From Streptomyces sp. CC208A (GTDB taxonomy: Bacteria; Actinomycetota; Actinomycetes; Streptomycetales; Streptomycetaceae): a stretch of 64,000 nt of DNA. How positions within the stretch are numbered: position 1 is the stretch's first letter; each line of letters starts with the position of its first letter. Shown here in pieces: positions 51,101-60,645 of the stretch. The translations under genes and the position numbers were made by a program. The notes under the pieces were generated by a model. It was not told the DNA's origin, did no database searches, and worked only from the letters and a program-made list of their open reading frames with translations. The DNA lies in the NCBI RefSeq assembly GCF_030010625.1, contig NZ_JASCXN010000007.1, forward strand, positions 62,001-126,000. Direction: 5' to 3'.

Positions 51101-52015
51101 TCACGGGAGCGGGGGCGGTGCCAGGACCGTGAGGGCCCCGGGGGCGCACTCGACGGTCAGTGGGAGCGGGCCGAGCGGTTCGCCGTCCGCGTAGCCGGTG
51201 GTGGCGGGGGCGTGGAGGGTGATCGAGCGGACGCGGTGCGTGGTGACGGCGGGGTGGTCGAGGTGGGTGCCCCGGTAGACGCGGGGGAAGACCTTGAGGA
51301 GGGTGGCGCGGCCGACGTCGCCGACGACGGTGACGTCGAGGAGGCCGTCGTCGAGGCGTGCGCCGGCGCAGATCCGCATGCCGCCGCCGTAGGAGGTGCC
51401 GTTGCCGACGGCGACGAGGGTGGCGTCGGTCTCGACGGTGCGGTCGCCGTCGAGGACGAGCCGGTAGGGGACGGCGCGGAAGGCGGCGAGTTCGGCGAGG
51501 ATCGCGAGGTCGTACGCGAAGCGGCCGACGGGGAGGCGCATCCGGTTGCCGCGGTCGTTGACCCGCGAGTCGAAGCCGGAGGCGAGGACGGTGCCGTACC
51601 AGCGGGGTCCGGTGGGGGTCGTGATCCGCCCGAGGTCGACGGTGCGGGCCGCGCCGTCGCGGAGGAGTGCGGCGGTGAGGCGGGCGGCGTCGGCGGGGGC
51701 GCGGACGGGGAGGCCGAGGGAGCGGGCGAAGTCGTTGCCGGTGCCGACGGCGATCACGCCGAGCGGGGTGCCGGTGCCGGCGACGGCCTGGAGGGCGAGC
51801 GAGACCATGCCGTCGCCGCCGACGGCGACGAGGGCGCCGGTGCCGTCGGCGACGGCCTCGCGGGCGCGGCGCAGGGCGTCGGCGGCGTCGAGGCCGAGGA
51901 GGGTGCGGACCGAGTGACCGGCGGCGCGGAGGGCGTCGGCGGCGGGGCGGGCCGCGTGGACGCCGCGGCCGCGGCCGGCGGCGGGGTTGACGAAGAGCGT
52001 GATGTCGCTGGACAT
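51101..52015 (-). CDS. diacylglycerol/lipid kinase family protein
   Basis: 304 residues: LFVNPAAGRGRG (about 7-18), nucleotide-binding VAVGGDGMVSL and GVIAVGTGNDFARSLG, C-terminal beta domain with NGTSYGGGMRICAGARLDDG. Phosphorylates a lipid such as diacylglycerol, recycling membrane precursors. ATG 52015. Same strand as tatC, 78 bp downstream of it. Confidence 0.92.
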   Translation of the reverse strand: MSSDITLFVNPAAGRGRGVHAARPAADALRAAGHSVRTLLGLDAADALRRAREAVADGTGALVAVGGDGMVSLALQAVAGTGTPLGVIAVGTGNDFARSLGLPVRAPADAARLTAALLRDGAARTVDLGRITTPTGPRWYGTVLASGFDSRVNDRGNRMRLPVGRFAYDLAILAELAAFRAVPYRLVLDGDRTVETDATLVAVGNGTSYGGGMRICAGARLDDGLLDVTVVGDVGRATLLKVFPRVYRGTHLDHPAVTTHRVRSITLHAPATTGYADGEPLGPLPLTVECAPGALTVLAPPPLP

Positions 52016-52093
52016 GGCGGGTCCCCCCGGACGGAGTCTGGGGGGACCCTACAAGATCGGCCTGCCGCCGCGATCACCGGTACGGCGGCGGGA

Positions 52094-53053
52094 TCAGGTG
52101 ATGTCGTCGTAGCCGCTCGTGCGGTGGGCGCGGGCCCCGTCGGACTCGCCCGACGCCTGCTCGGGCAGGGCGCGGGCGGCGGATCCGGGGTCCGGGGCTC
52201 CGACGGGCTCGGGGGTGAGGTCGAGCACCGAGGCCTCGTCGTCGGAGAGCTGGGCGTCGGGGTTGCCGCGGGCCCGTCGCCGGTCGTTGAGGAGCGCGAT
52301 GCCGACGGCGGTGAAGTACAGGACGATGATCGGTCCGGAGAGGGCGATCATGCCGAGCGGGTCGGTGGACGGGGTGGCGACGGCGCCGAAGACGAAGGTG
52401 CCCATGACCATGGCGCGCCACCAGCCGGCCATGCGCTTGCCGGTGACCACGCCGGTGAGGTTGAGCATGATCAGCAGCAGCGGCAGCTCGAAGGCGAGGC
52501 CGAAGACGAGGACCATCCGGGTGGTGAAGTCCAGGAGGTCGTCGAGGGAGAGGAAGTTCGACGCGACGTCGGGCGTGATGCTGATGAGGACGCGCACGCT
52601 GAGCGGCATGATGAGGTACGCGGTGTACGCGCCGGCCACGAAGAGGGGGACCGCGATGGCGGCGAACCAGTACGTGTACTTCTTCTCGTTCTTGTGGAGG
52701 CCGGGCGCGACGAAGGCCCAGAGCTGGTAGAGCCAGATCGGGGTGGAGGCGATGAGGCCGGCCAGCATGACCACCTTCACCGTGGAGGTGAAGGGGGAGA
52801 GCATGGTCTGGTAGGCGATGATGACGCAGCGTCCGCCCGTGTTGTCGGAGATGGAGGTGTCCGGGGGACACTTCGGTACGGGGGACGACAGAAGGTCCAT
52901 CAGCTGCTGGCTGAAGAACGCGGCCACCACGGAGGTGACGACGATCGCCAGCATCGCCTTCGCGAGACGGTTGCGCAGCTCACGGAGGTGATCGGCGAGA
53001 GGCATCCGCCCCTCGGGATCCTTCTCCTTCTTCATGCGGGCAGACTTGGGCAA
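52094..53053 (-). CDS. tatC: Sec-independent translocase TatC
   Basis: 319 residues, six transmembrane helices. Conserved HLRELRNRL at the N-terminus and the FGLAFELPLLLIML region of helix 4. The C-terminal cytoplasmic tail (about 250-319) is acidic and longer than in E. coli. The start is probably TTG 53053, with GAGGA six bases upstream; ATG 53035 lacks a ribosome-binding site. Works with TatA to export folded proteins such as the twin-arginine glycoside-hydrolase-like protein in this window. Confidence 0.95.
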   Translation of the reverse strand: MPKSARMKKEKDPEGRMPLADHLRELRNRLAKAMLAIVVTSVVAAFFSQQLMDLLSSPVPKCPPDTSISDNTGGRCVIIAYQTMLSPFTSTVKVVMLAGLIASTPIWLYQLWAFVAPGLHKNEKKYTYWFAAIAVPLFVAGAYTAYLIMPLSVRVLISITPDVASNFLSLDDLLDFTTRMVLVFGLAFELPLLLIMLNLTGVVTGKRMAGWWRAMVMGTFVFGAVATPSTDPLGMIALSGPIIVLYFTAVGIALLNDRRRARGNPDAQLSDDEASVLDLTPEPVGAPDPGSAARALPEQASGESDGARAHRTSGYDDIT

Positions 53054-53132
53054 CCCACGTCCTCATCTCGTGCGGGCAGGCCGCGGTGCGGCGTACGTGC
53101 GGGGCGAACGGTTCAGCGCTGGCGCGTGCGGG

Positions 53133-53423
53133 TCAGCGCTGGGTGGAGTCCGACGCCTCGGTCACGGGGCGGGCGCCGGTGACGTCGCCGGGGGCGGCCT
53201 TGATGGTGCGCGGGGCGGGGGCGGCCTGCTCGGCCGGGGTCTCGGCGGGAGCGGCGGGGGCGGACTCCTGGCCCTCCGCCTTCATCGCCTTCGCCTCGCT
53301 CTTCAGGATGCGGGCCGACTTGCCCAGGGAGCGCGCCATCTCCGGGAGCTTCTTGGCGCCGAAGAGGAGCACGACGACCAGCAGGATGAGGCTGATCTCA
53401 AGGGGACCGATCTGACGGAACAT
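53133..53423 (-). CDS. tatA: Sec-independent translocase TatA
   Basis: 96 residues. N-terminal membrane helix [15 protein letters not shown] followed by the TatA hinge and amphipathic helix [17 protein letters not shown], then a long alanine/proline-rich tail. Forms the pore-like oligomer of the Tat pathway. ATG 53423. Lies 79 bp upstream of tatC. No tatB is adjacent, which is usual in Streptomyces, where tatB lies elsewhere. Confidence 0.95.
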   Translation of the reverse strand: MFRQIGPLEISLILLVVVLLFGAKKLPEMARSLGKSARILKSEAKAMKAEGQESAPAAPAETPAEQAAPAPRTIKAAPGDVTGARPVTEASDSTQR

Positions 53424-53610
53424 GACTGTGGTCTCTCTTCTCACCGAGGCGGCATGGGTGCGTGCCCGGCCGGTCGGACATGCGTCCGGCCACCGCGCTG
53501 TCTGCGATCGTAACCCGCAGGAGTAAACGTCGGGCAATGCCCGTGCGTACTCGCGATTGCGCCCGAGGGGCCCTGATCAGGCCACATCGGCGCGGTGTGC
53601 GGCCCTGGAC

Positions 53611-53808
53611 TCAGGGGAGGGAGCGGCCGGTTCGGGCCAGTCCGCCGGCGGCGGTCTCCAGTTCCTCGGCGGCGCGCTGGATCCGCTGTGTGGTGACGGC
53701 CACTTGGCGGCCGAGGCGCTGGACCTCCAGGAAGACCTTGACGGCGAGGACGCCGAGGACGGCGATGCCGAGGAAACCGAGGGCGATCGCGAGCATGGGC
53801 CAGAACAT
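53611..53808 (-). CDS. small single-helix membrane protein
   Basis: 65 residues: one transmembrane helix (MLAIALGFLGIAVLGVLAVK) followed by an amphipathic, coiled-coil-like helix (VQRLGRQVAVTTQRIQRAAE). It resembles small DUF948-type proteins but no firm family is claimed. ATG 53808 has no Shine-Dalgarno and TAGGCT lies 6 nt upstream, so leaderless translation is likely. Between the zinc-ribbon gene and tatA. Confidence 0.72.
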   Translation of the reverse strand: MFWPMLAIALGFLGIAVLGVLAVKVFLEVQRLGRQVAVTTQRIQRAAEELETAAGGLARTGRSLP

Positions 53809-53842
53809 GTGCCGAGCCTAGCCCTTGGGGGGTGGGGGCCGG

Positions 53843-54097
53843 TCAGGCGGTGGTGTGCAGGCGGAGGGTGCGGACGCCGCCGCCGGTGAGGAGTTCGACG
53901 ATGCGTTCGCCGGCGGGTTTGCGGACGGCGCTGCCGCACTCGGGGCAGGTGAAGGAGTAGAAGGTGGTGCGGTGGCTGGCTCCGATGGCCAGGCGCAGGG
54001 CGCCGGCGGCGAGTTCGAAGCGGCAGCGGCAGTCGGGGCAGGCGGCCTTGAAGAGGACCGGGGCCACCGACGCCGACAGATCGGGCATCACGGACAT
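53843..54097 (-). CDS. small zinc-ribbon protein
   Basis: 84 residues with two CxxC pairs, CPDCRC and CPECGS (about residues 20 and 52), giving a four-cysteine zinc ribbon. Conserved next to pafBC in Streptomyces as far as I recall; function unknown. ATG 54097 is chosen, with GAGGG close upstream; ATG 54088 is possible. Confidence 0.78.
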   Translation of the reverse strand: MSVMPDLSASVAPVLFKAACPDCRCRFELAAGALRLAIGASHRTTFYSFTCPECGSAVRKPAGERIVELLTGGGVRTLRLHTTA

Positions 54098-54156
54098 TTC
54101 CCTCAACTCTCTCTGCCTCGTACTCCCTGGACCTTCATGGCACCCGCCACCTCCCG

Positions 54157-54224
54157 GCCGCGAACGGTACGAGGACGGCTCACACGCCCCCGCCGCGAAC
54201 GGTACGAGGACGGCTCACACGCCC
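54157..54224. repeat. 33-bp direct repeat at the 3' end of pafC
   Basis: Bases 54157-54189 and 54192-54224 are identical over 33 bp (period 35). The second copy contains the last codons and TGA of pafC; the first lies beyond the gene and repeats the same end, including a second in-register stop. Confidence 0.92.
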
Positions 54225-55168
54225 TCGTACGCGGCGAGCGCCGCGGCCGCCGCCTCCCGGGCGGAGTCCGCGAGACCCGCCGGCGAGACGATCCGCCCGT
54301 CGCTGCCGAGCCGCAGCGCGAGCCGCTTCAGCGAGGCCGGGTCGGGGGTGCGCAGGGTGATCCGCAGCCCGCCGTCGGTCAGCTCCTCGGCCCGGTCGTG
54401 CGGGTAGTACTCGGCGACCCAGCGGCCGCCGGGGCCGACCTCGACCACCACCTCCGGGTCGTCGGCCGAGGGCTGGACCAGCCCCTCGGACAGGTCCCGC
54501 AGCTCGATCTCCGGCGGCGCGGCGGCCTCCTCCAGGATCCGGATCTCGGCGACCCGGTCGAGCCGGAAGGTGCGGCGCGCCTCCGAGAGCCGGCACCACG
54601 CCTCCATGTAGGTGTGGCCGACGGCGAAGAGGCGGATGGGGTCGACCTCGCGCTCGGTGAGCTCGTCGCGCGCCGGCGAGTAGTAGCGCAGCCAGAGCCG
54701 CTTGCGCTCGGAGATGGCCCGGTCGACCTCGGCGAAGACGCCGCCCTCGGACTCGAAGGTGACCGACAGGCGGGCGCTGGCGCCGGCCGCCTCCCCGGCG
54801 GCGGCCTCCAGCTTGGCGGTGGCGCGGACCAGCGCGTCCCGGTCGCCCTCGCGCAGCCCGGGCAGGGTGGCGACGGCGCGGGCGGCGACGAGCAGCGCGG
54901 TGGCCTCGTCGGCGGCGAGCCGTAGCGGCTCGGCGACATCGTCGGGGTTGTGCCACCAGATCCGGTCGCCGTCGGTGTCGATGTCGAGCAGGTCGCCGCC
55001 CCGGAAGCTGGTGCCGCACATGGGCAGCACGTCGAGGTCGGAGATCAGCTCGTCCTCGGTGATGCCGAAGGCGCGGGCCACGTCGGCGACGTGGGCGCCG
55101 GGGCGCTCGCGGAGGTAGGTGACGAGGGAGAGCATCCGCCTCGTCTGGTCGATCGCGTTGGCAGCCAT
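54215..55168 (-). CDS. pafC: WYL-domain transcriptional activator PafC
   Basis: 317 residues. N-terminal winged helix (MLSLVTYLRERPGAHVADVA, RAFGITEDELISDLDVL), central WYL domain (RLWLRYYSPARDELTEREVD) and WCX C-terminal region. PafB and PafC form a DNA-damage-responsive heterodimer that activates repair genes. It follows pafB by 16 bp on the same strand. Its 3' end is duplicated in a 33-bp repeat. Confidence 0.93.
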   Translation of the reverse strand: MAANAIDQTRRMLSLVTYLRERPGAHVADVARAFGITEDELISDLDVLPMCGTSFRGGDLLDIDTDGDRIWWHNPDDVAEPLRLAADEATALLVAARAVATLPGLREGDRDALVRATAKLEAAAGEAAGASARLSVTFESEGGVFAEVDRAISERKRLWLRYYSPARDELTEREVDPIRLFAVGHTYMEAWCRLSEARRTFRLDRVAEIRILEEAAAPPEIELRDLSEGLVQPSADDPEVVVEVGPGGRWVAEYYPHDRAEELTDGGLRITLRTPDPASLKRLALRLGSDGRIVSPAGLADSAREAAAAALAAYEGV

Positions 55169-55184
55169 GCGGTTCGTCTCCCCC

Positions 55185-56141
55185 TCAGCCCTTGGCGACG
55201 GCGCGCAGCCGCTCCACCACGTCGGCCCGCAGGTCGGCCGGTTCCAGTACGACGACGTCGGGACCGAACTCGACGAGCCAGGCGTCGAGGCCGTGCCCGT
55301 ACGGGATCTCCAGCTCGTCCCAGCCGTCGGTGCCCTCGCTCACCTCGGTGGCGCGGGCCCGCAGCGGGTAGCCGCAGCCGGCGCGCAGCCGGATCCGGGC
55401 GGTGCGGGTGGCGGTCTCCCCCGCCCAGCTCTCCACGGTCTCGCGGACGGTGACGACGTCGGGCACGGGCGCGGTGAAGGCGCCGGCCCGGGAGCGGACC
55501 CTGCCGGTGATGCGGGAGAGGCGGAAGACGCGCTCGGCGCCCCGGTCGCGGTCCCAGCCGGCCAGGTACCAGTGGCCGCGCCAGCACTCCAGCGTCCAGG
55601 GCTCGACGTGGCGGGGCTCGGGGCGGGCGGCGTTGGCCTTGCGGTAGTCGAAGACGACGGGGCGCCGGTCGCGGCAGGCGAGCATCAGCGGCTCGAAGGC
55701 GGCCTCGTGGACCGGGATACGGGGTTCGAGGGCGCTGGGGTGGAGGTCGTACGCGTCCTCGGCCTCGGGCATGCCGGCGGCGCGCAGCTTCTGGAGGGCA
55801 CCGCTGGCCGCACCGGCGAGGCGGGCCTGCTGCCAGACCTTGGCGGCGAGGCCGAGCGCGGCGGCCTCCTCGGCGTCCAGGGTGATGGGCGGGAGGCGGT
55901 TGGAGTCGCGGCGGGCGAGGTAGCCGGTCTCGCCGTCGAGGTTCTCGACGGTCTCGATGACGAGGCCGAGCTCGCGGAGATCGTCCTTGTCCCGCTCGAA
56001 CATGCGGTTGAAGGCTTCGTCGCCGCTGGCCTCCATGTACGCCTCGATGGAGCCGCGCAGCTCGCGCTTGCTGAGCGCGCGGCGCGTCCCGAGCAGGCAC
56101 AGCGCGAGATTCATCAGCCGCTCGGCCTTGGCAATCGCCAT
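55185..56141 (-). CDS. pafB: WYL-domain transcriptional activator PafB
   Basis: 318 residues from ATG 56141 (GCAGGG upstream). Winged helix (LGTRRALSKRELRGSIEAYM, DEAFNRMFERDKDDLRELG), WYL domain (RRPVVFDYRKANAARPEPRH) and C-terminal WCX part. Partner of PafC in the mycobacterial RecA-independent DNA-damage response; conserved beside pafA. Confidence 0.93.
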   Translation of the reverse strand: MAIAKAERLMNLALCLLGTRRALSKRELRGSIEAYMEASGDEAFNRMFERDKDDLRELGLVIETVENLDGETGYLARRDSNRLPPITLDAEEAAALGLAAKVWQQARLAGAASGALQKLRAAGMPEAEDAYDLHPSALEPRIPVHEAAFEPLMLACRDRRPVVFDYRKANAARPEPRHVEPWTLECWRGHWYLAGWDRDRGAERVFRLSRITGRVRSRAGAFTAPVPDVVTVRETVESWAGETATRTARIRLRAGCGYPLRARATEVSEGTDGWDELEIPYGHGLDAWLVEFGPDVVVLEPADLRADVVERLRAVAKG

Positions 56142-56217
56142 CGACGCCCTGCACCCTCTTCCCCGGTTCCGTTCTCGGACGTCCGACCGTACCGCCCCGG
56201 GGTGTCCGGACAAAAGC

Positions 56218-56250
56218 CGAGGGCCCCCGCCATGGAGGCGGAGGCCCTCG
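56218..56250 (-). terminator. terminator downstream of the small FKBP gene
   Basis: 14-bp stem (56218-56231 with 56237-56250) with one mismatch and a 5-nt loop, 17 bp after the FKBP stop and upstream of pafB. It implies that pafBC have their own promoter. Confidence 0.8.
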
Positions 56251-56267
56251 ACAGGGGCGCGGGTCGG

Positions 56268-56648
56268 TCAGCGCTTCTTCACGGCCATCAGGTCGCAGAC
56301 GAAGATCAGCGTCTCGCCGGGGGCGATCTTGCCGCCGGCGCCGCGGTCGCCGTAGGCGAGGTGGGCGGGGATGACCAGCTGGCGGCGGCCGCCGACCTTC
56401 ATGCCCTGGACGCCCTTGTCCCAGCCCTCGATGACCTGGCCGACGCCGAGCCGGAAGGGCAGCGCGGCGCCGCGGTTCCAGGAGGCGTCGAACTCCTCGC
56501 CGGTGCTGAAGGAGACACCGACGTAGTGGACCTGGACGTCGTCACCGGCGGCGGCGGTCTCGCCGTCGCCCTCCCAGATGTCCTTGATCTCCAGGTCGGC
56601 CGGCGGCTCGCCGCCCGGGAAGTCGACCTCGGGCTTCTCGATGCTCAC
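56268..56648 (-). CDS. FKBP-type peptidyl-prolyl isomerase
   Basis: 126 residues, GTG 56648 with GAGGAG upstream. Complete FKBP fold: VQVHYVGVSFSTGEEFDASW, VIEGWDKGVQGMKVGGRRQL, IPAHLAYGDRG, LIFVCDLMAVKK. Cytoplasmic; catalyses proline isomerisation in protein folding. Next to a two-domain lipoprotein FKBP on the same strand. Confidence 0.95.
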   Translation of the reverse strand: MSIEKPEVDFPGGEPPADLEIKDIWEGDGETAAAGDDVQVHYVGVSFSTGEEFDASWNRGAALPFRLGVGQVIEGWDKGVQGMKVGGRRQLVIPAHLAYGDRGAGGKIAPGETLIFVCDLMAVKKR

Positions 56649-56745
56649 TGCAGTGTGCTCCTCATACGGGTGGAACCGCGCGGACGATGATCCGCGCGAC
56701 CCCGACAACCTACCTCTCGGCGGGCCGGGGCGCGCGGGGACCCGA

Positions 56746-57684
56746 CTACTGCTTGGCCAGGATGTCCACGGTGAAGACGAGCGTCGACTTCGCCGGGATC
56801 GGGCCCTGGGCCTGGTCGCCGTAGCCGTCGGCCGGCGGGACGACGAGCAGCACGCGGCTGCCGACCTTCTTGCCCTCCAGGCCCTTGCTCCAGCCCGGGA
56901 TGACGCCGGCGAGCTGGAAGGTGGCCGGGGCGCCGCGGTCGTAGGAGCTGTCGAACTTCTTGCCGTCCTTCCAGAGCACGCCCTGGTACTGGACGGTGAG
57001 GGTGTCGGTGGACTTGACGGCCTCGCCCTCGCCCTCGATGACGTAGTTCGAGACGAGCGTCTCCGGCGGGTCGGTCTTGGGCACGGTCAGCGAGGGGGCC
57101 TTGCCGTCGGTGTTGGTGCCGACCTTGGGCAGGTCCTTGTTCTCCTGGGCGACGTCGGTGCCGGTGGCGGACTTCGGGATGGTGGTCGCCTTCAGGATGT
57201 CGACGACGAAGACGAGGGTGGCGCCCCCCTTGATGCTCGGGGGCGAGCCCTTCTCGCCGTAGCCGAGCTCCGGCGGGATGCCGATCTCCAGGCGGCTGCC
57301 GACCTTCTGGCCCTTCAGGCCCTGGTCCCAGCCCTTGATGACCTGGCCGGCGCCGAGGGTGAGGGTGAACGGCTCGCCGCGGTCGAAGCTGTTGTCGAAG
57401 GGGGTCGTCGAGTCCCAGGTCTGACCGAGGTAGTTGACCTGGAGGGCGTCGCCGTCCTTGGTCTCCGGGCCGTCGCCCTCGCTGATGACGTTGACCTTGA
57501 GTTCCTTCGGCGGTTCGCCCTCGCCCTTCGCGAGGGTCGGCTTCTCGCCGAACTTCGCGCCCGCGGTGATGGAGGGGAGCCCGTTGGTCATCGAGGCGTT
57601 ATCGGAGCCCTTGGTTTCGCTGCCGCAGGCCGCTGTGGTGAGCAGCAGCAGCGGGACGACGAGAAGGCCGGCAAGTCGGCGCAC
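56746..57684 (-). CDS. lipoprotein with two FKBP domains
   Basis: 312 residues from GTG 57684 (GAGGA upstream). Signal peptide LLVVPLLLLTTAACG with lipobox cysteine near residue 19, then two FKBP domains (about 60-170 and 190-312): first VIKGWDQGLKGQKVGSRLEI, second GVIPGWSKGLEGKKVGSRVL. Anchored outside the membrane, it probably helps fold exported proteins. Lies between pafA and the small FKBP gene. Confidence 0.94.
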   Translation of the reverse strand: MRRLAGLLVVPLLLLTTAACGSETKGSDNASMTNGLPSITAGAKFGEKPTLAKGEGEPPKELKVNVISEGDGPETKDGDALQVNYLGQTWDSTTPFDNSFDRGEPFTLTLGAGQVIKGWDQGLKGQKVGSRLEIGIPPELGYGEKGSPPSIKGGATLVFVVDILKATTIPKSATGTDVAQENKDLPKVGTNTDGKAPSLTVPKTDPPETLVSNYVIEGEGEAVKSTDTLTVQYQGVLWKDGKKFDSSYDRGAPATFQLAGVIPGWSKGLEGKKVGSRVLLVVPPADGYGDQAQGPIPAKSTLVFTVDILAKQ

Positions 57685-57752
57685 GTGTTCCTCAGATCTC
57701 AGACGGCACAGTAGTGGTCCGGACACTCTAGGGGACCCGCCCGTGACGTCCA

Positions 57753-57781
57753 GGGCCCCGCGCGTCACACGCGCGGGGCCC
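57753..57781 (-). terminator. terminator of pafA
   Basis: Perfect 13-bp stem GGGCCCCGCGCGT / ACGCGCGGGGCCC with a 3-nt loop, 20 bp after the pafA stop. Confidence 0.88.
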
Positions 57782-57801
57782 GGTTCGTTCTTCCGATCGT
57801 C

Positions 57802-59163
57802 CTACATCCCGGCGATCAGCTTCTCCACCCGGTCGTCGACCGAGCGGAAGGGGTCCTTGCACAGGACCGTGCGCTGTGCCTGGTCGTTGAGCTTGAGGTG
57901 GACCCAGTCGACGGTGAAGTCCCGGCGCTGCTCCTGGGCCCGGCGGATGAAGTCGCCGCGGAGCCGGGCGCGGGTGGTCTGCGGGGGCACGGACTTGCCC
58001 TCGAAGATCTTCACGTCGTTGCAGACCCGGGCCGCCTGCCCGTTCTTCTGGAGCAGGTAGTACAGCCCGCGACGGCGGTGGATGTCGTGGTACGCGAGGT
58101 CTATCTGGGCGACCCGCGGGTTCGACATGGTCATGTTGTGCTTGGTGCGGTACCGCTCGATGAGCTTGTACTTCATCACCCAGTCGATCTCCGTCTGGAT
58201 GCGGTCCAGCTCCTCCTGCTCGATCGCGTCGAGCGTGCGGCCCCACAGTTCGAGGACCTGGGCGACCGTGCCGGAGCGGATGCCGCGCCGGTCGACGAAG
58301 TCGGACGCCTTCTCGAAGTACTCGCGCTGCACCTCCAGGGCGGAGGCCTCGCGGCCGCTGGCCAGGCGCACCTTGCGCTGTCCTGTGATGTCGTGGCTGA
58401 CCTCGCGGATGGCCCGGATCGGGTTCTCCAGGGTCAGGTCGCGCATCACGGTGCCGGCCTCGATCATGCGCAGCACGAGGTCGGTGGCGCCGACCTTGAG
58501 CAGCATGGTCGTCTCCGACATGTTGGAGTCGCCGACGATGACGTGGAGCCTGCGGTAGCGCTCGGCGTCGGCGTGCGGCTCGTCCCGGGTGTTGATGATG
58601 GGCCGGGAGCGGGTGGTGGCGGAGCTGACGCCCTCCCAGATGTGCTCGGCGCGCTGGGAGACGCAGTAGACGGCGCCGCGCGGGGTCTGGAGGACCTTGC
58701 CCGCGCCGCAGATCAGCTGACGGGTGACCAGGAACGGGATGAGGATGTCCGCGAGCCGGGAGAACTCGCCGTGGCGGGCGACGAGATAGTTCTCGTGGCA
58801 GCCGTAGGAGTTTCCGGCGGAGTCGGTGTTGTTCTTGAAGAGATAGACGTCGCCCGCGATTCCCTCCTCGTGCAGGCGGCGTTCGGCGTCCACGAGCAGA
58901 CCTTCGAGAATGCGCTCGCCGGCCTTGTCGTGGGTGACGAGTTCGATCACGTCGTCGCATTCCGGTGTGGCGTATTCCGGATGCGAACCCACGTCGAGGT
59001 ACAGACGGGCACCGTTCCGCAGGAAGACGTTGCTGCTGCGGCCCCATGACACGACTCGGCGGAAGAGGTACCGCGCCACTTCGTCAGGAGACAGTCGGCG
59101 CTGTCCCCTGAACGTGCACGTGACGCCGTACTCGTTCTCCAGCCCGAAAATGCGGCGGTCCAT
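57802..59163 (-). CDS. pafA: Pup-protein ligase
   Basis: 453 residues, glutamine-synthetase-like fold: [16 protein letters not shown] start (metal glutamates), [24 protein letters not shown], and the C-terminal domain. Joins the C-terminal glutamate of Pup to substrate lysines using ATP, marking them for the proteasome (prcA/prcB) upstream. ATG 59163. Ends in a strong terminator before the FKBP genes. Confidence 0.97.
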   Translation of the reverse strand: MDRRIFGLENEYGVTCTFRGQRRLSPDEVARYLFRRVVSWGRSSNVFLRNGARLYLDVGSHPEYATPECDDVIELVTHDKAGERILEGLLVDAERRLHEEGIAGDVYLFKNNTDSAGNSYGCHENYLVARHGEFSRLADILIPFLVTRQLICGAGKVLQTPRGAVYCVSQRAEHIWEGVSSATTRSRPIINTRDEPHADAERYRRLHVIVGDSNMSETTMLLKVGATDLVLRMIEAGTVMRDLTLENPIRAIREVSHDITGQRKVRLASGREASALEVQREYFEKASDFVDRRGIRSGTVAQVLELWGRTLDAIEQEELDRIQTEIDWVMKYKLIERYRTKHNMTMSNPRVAQIDLAYHDIHRRRGLYYLLQKNGQAARVCNDVKIFEGKSVPPQTTRARLRGDFIRRAQEQRRDFTVDWVHLKLNDQAQRTVLCKDPFRSVDDRVEKLIAGM

Positions 59164-59243
59164 GTCTGAACATTACGCCTGACGGCCTGTGCTGAAACCG
59201 GGTTGGGCGTTCCCGTTTCGCTTGTTTTCCGGTCAGAGGGCGG

Positions 59244-60515
59244 TCAGAGGGCGTTCTTTTCCGTGTGTACGGGGCCGGCGGCGCCCCCGCTCGCGGCGTG
59301 TCGTGTCCGGCGTCCGGGCGCGTCGGGGTCGTCCAGGACCCGGCCGGTGGCGAGCAGCACCAGGAGGGCGACCAGGCCGCCCGCGCCGGCCACGGCGAAC
59401 CCGGCTGTGGTTCCGGCGAGTTCGAGGGCGGGGCCCGCGGCGGCCGAGCCCAGGGCGGCACCGACGCCGAAGGTGGTGACCAGCCAGGAGAAGGCCTCGG
59501 TGACGGTGCCGGCCGGGGCGTGCCGGTCCACCACGATGAAGGCACAGGCCAGTACGGGGGCGAGGAAGACTCCGGAGAGGGCCGCGAGGGCGGCCATGGA
59601 GACCGGCCCCGGGGTGAGCATCAGGGGCAGATAGCAGAGCGCGAGGAGGGCCACCAGGGCGCGCAGCCGCCGTTCGGGGGCGCCCGCCCACCGGCGGGCG
59701 CCGTAGAGGACGCCGCCGATGAGCGCGCCGAGGCCGAGGGCGGCCATCAGCCAGCCGTAGACGGACGGGGCGCCGCGGTCGTCGGCGTAGGCGACGGCGG
59801 CCACCGTGATGGAGCCGAGGGCGAGGCCGACGAAGAAGAACGAGCCGAGCAGGGCGAGCAGTCCGGGCGAGCGCAGCGCACCGAGCCAGTGGGCCTCGCG
59901 GGGCGCGGAGCGCCAGGCCCTGGAGGGCTTGGAGAGGACGACGGAGAGCGCGCCGAGCACCCCGAGGAGATTGAGGACGAGGAGGGCGGCGGCGGGCGAC
60001 CACAGGGCGACGAGGAGGGTCACCAGGAGCGGGCCGACGGTGAACATGACCTCCTGGGCGACCGCGTCGAGGGCGTACGCGCGGTGGACCCGGTCCTCGC
60101 GGCCCAGGACGCTCGGCCACAGGGCGCGCAGACCGCCCTCCAGGGGCGGGGTGAAGAGCCCGGCGAGCACGACGGCGGCGTAGGCGAGGGGGAGGTTCCC
60201 GATGCCGGCGAGGGCGAAGAGGGCCATGCCGAGGGCGGAGAGGACGGCGGCGGGGAACTGGACGCGGGGCTGGCCCTTGAGGTCGACGGCCCGGCCGAGG
60301 AGCGGCTGCCCGACGGCGTTGGCGAGGCCGTACGCGGCGACCAGGCCGCCCGCGAGGCTGTAGCCGCCGCCCTGGTCGCGGACGAAGAGGGTCATGGCGA
60401 CGGGCCCTGTGCCGTTGGGCAGCCGGCCGACCAGGGTGCCGGTGAGCAGGCGGAGCGCGTGCGGCGCCCGCAGGATGTCGCGGTAGCCGCCGTGTGCCGT
60501 GGCCTCGGTGGCCAT
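59244..60515 (-). CDS. MFS transporter
   Basis: 423 residues from ATG 60515 (GGAGGGGAG upstream), twelve hydrophobic helices. The first loop shows GRLPNGTGPVAMTLFVRDQG and the second RAVDLKGQPRV, the MFS loop-2/3 style. Substrate unknown. Divergent from a LacI regulator with a palindrome between, so expression is probably sugar- or nucleoside-linked. Confidence 0.9.
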   Translation of the reverse strand: MATEATAHGGYRDILRAPHALRLLTGTLVGRLPNGTGPVAMTLFVRDQGGGYSLAGGLVAAYGLANAVGQPLLGRAVDLKGQPRVQFPAAVLSALGMALFALAGIGNLPLAYAAVVLAGLFTPPLEGGLRALWPSVLGREDRVHRAYALDAVAQEVMFTVGPLLVTLLVALWSPAAALLVLNLLGVLGALSVVLSKPSRAWRSAPREAHWLGALRSPGLLALLGSFFFVGLALGSITVAAVAYADDRGAPSVYGWLMAALGLGALIGGVLYGARRWAGAPERRLRALVALLALCYLPLMLTPGPVSMAALAALSGVFLAPVLACAFIVVDRHAPAGTVTEAFSWLVTTFGVGAALGSAAAGPALELAGTTAGFAVAGAGGLVALLVLLATGRVLDDPDAPGRRTRHAASGGAAGPVHTEKNAL

Positions 60516-60549
60516 GCGGTCTCCCCTCCGTCGGCTCACGCCGAGGTTT

Positions 60550-60576
60550 TACGTATAACTTCCGCGTTCATACGTA
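60550..60576. promoter_or_regulatory. LacI-type operator between mfs and lacI genes
   Basis: TACGTATAAC (60550-60559) and GTTCATACGTA (60566-60576) form an inverted repeat with one extra base, around a 6-nt centre, in the only AT-rich stretch of the gap. Its position 35 bp before the MFS start and 70 bp before the LacI start fits joint control. Confidence 0.65.
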
Positions 60577-60645
60577 CCATGGCGCCGGGACGCGGGTCCA
60601 CCCCGCGGCCCGGAACCGACCGAGCACGCCCGACGCGGAGGCCCC

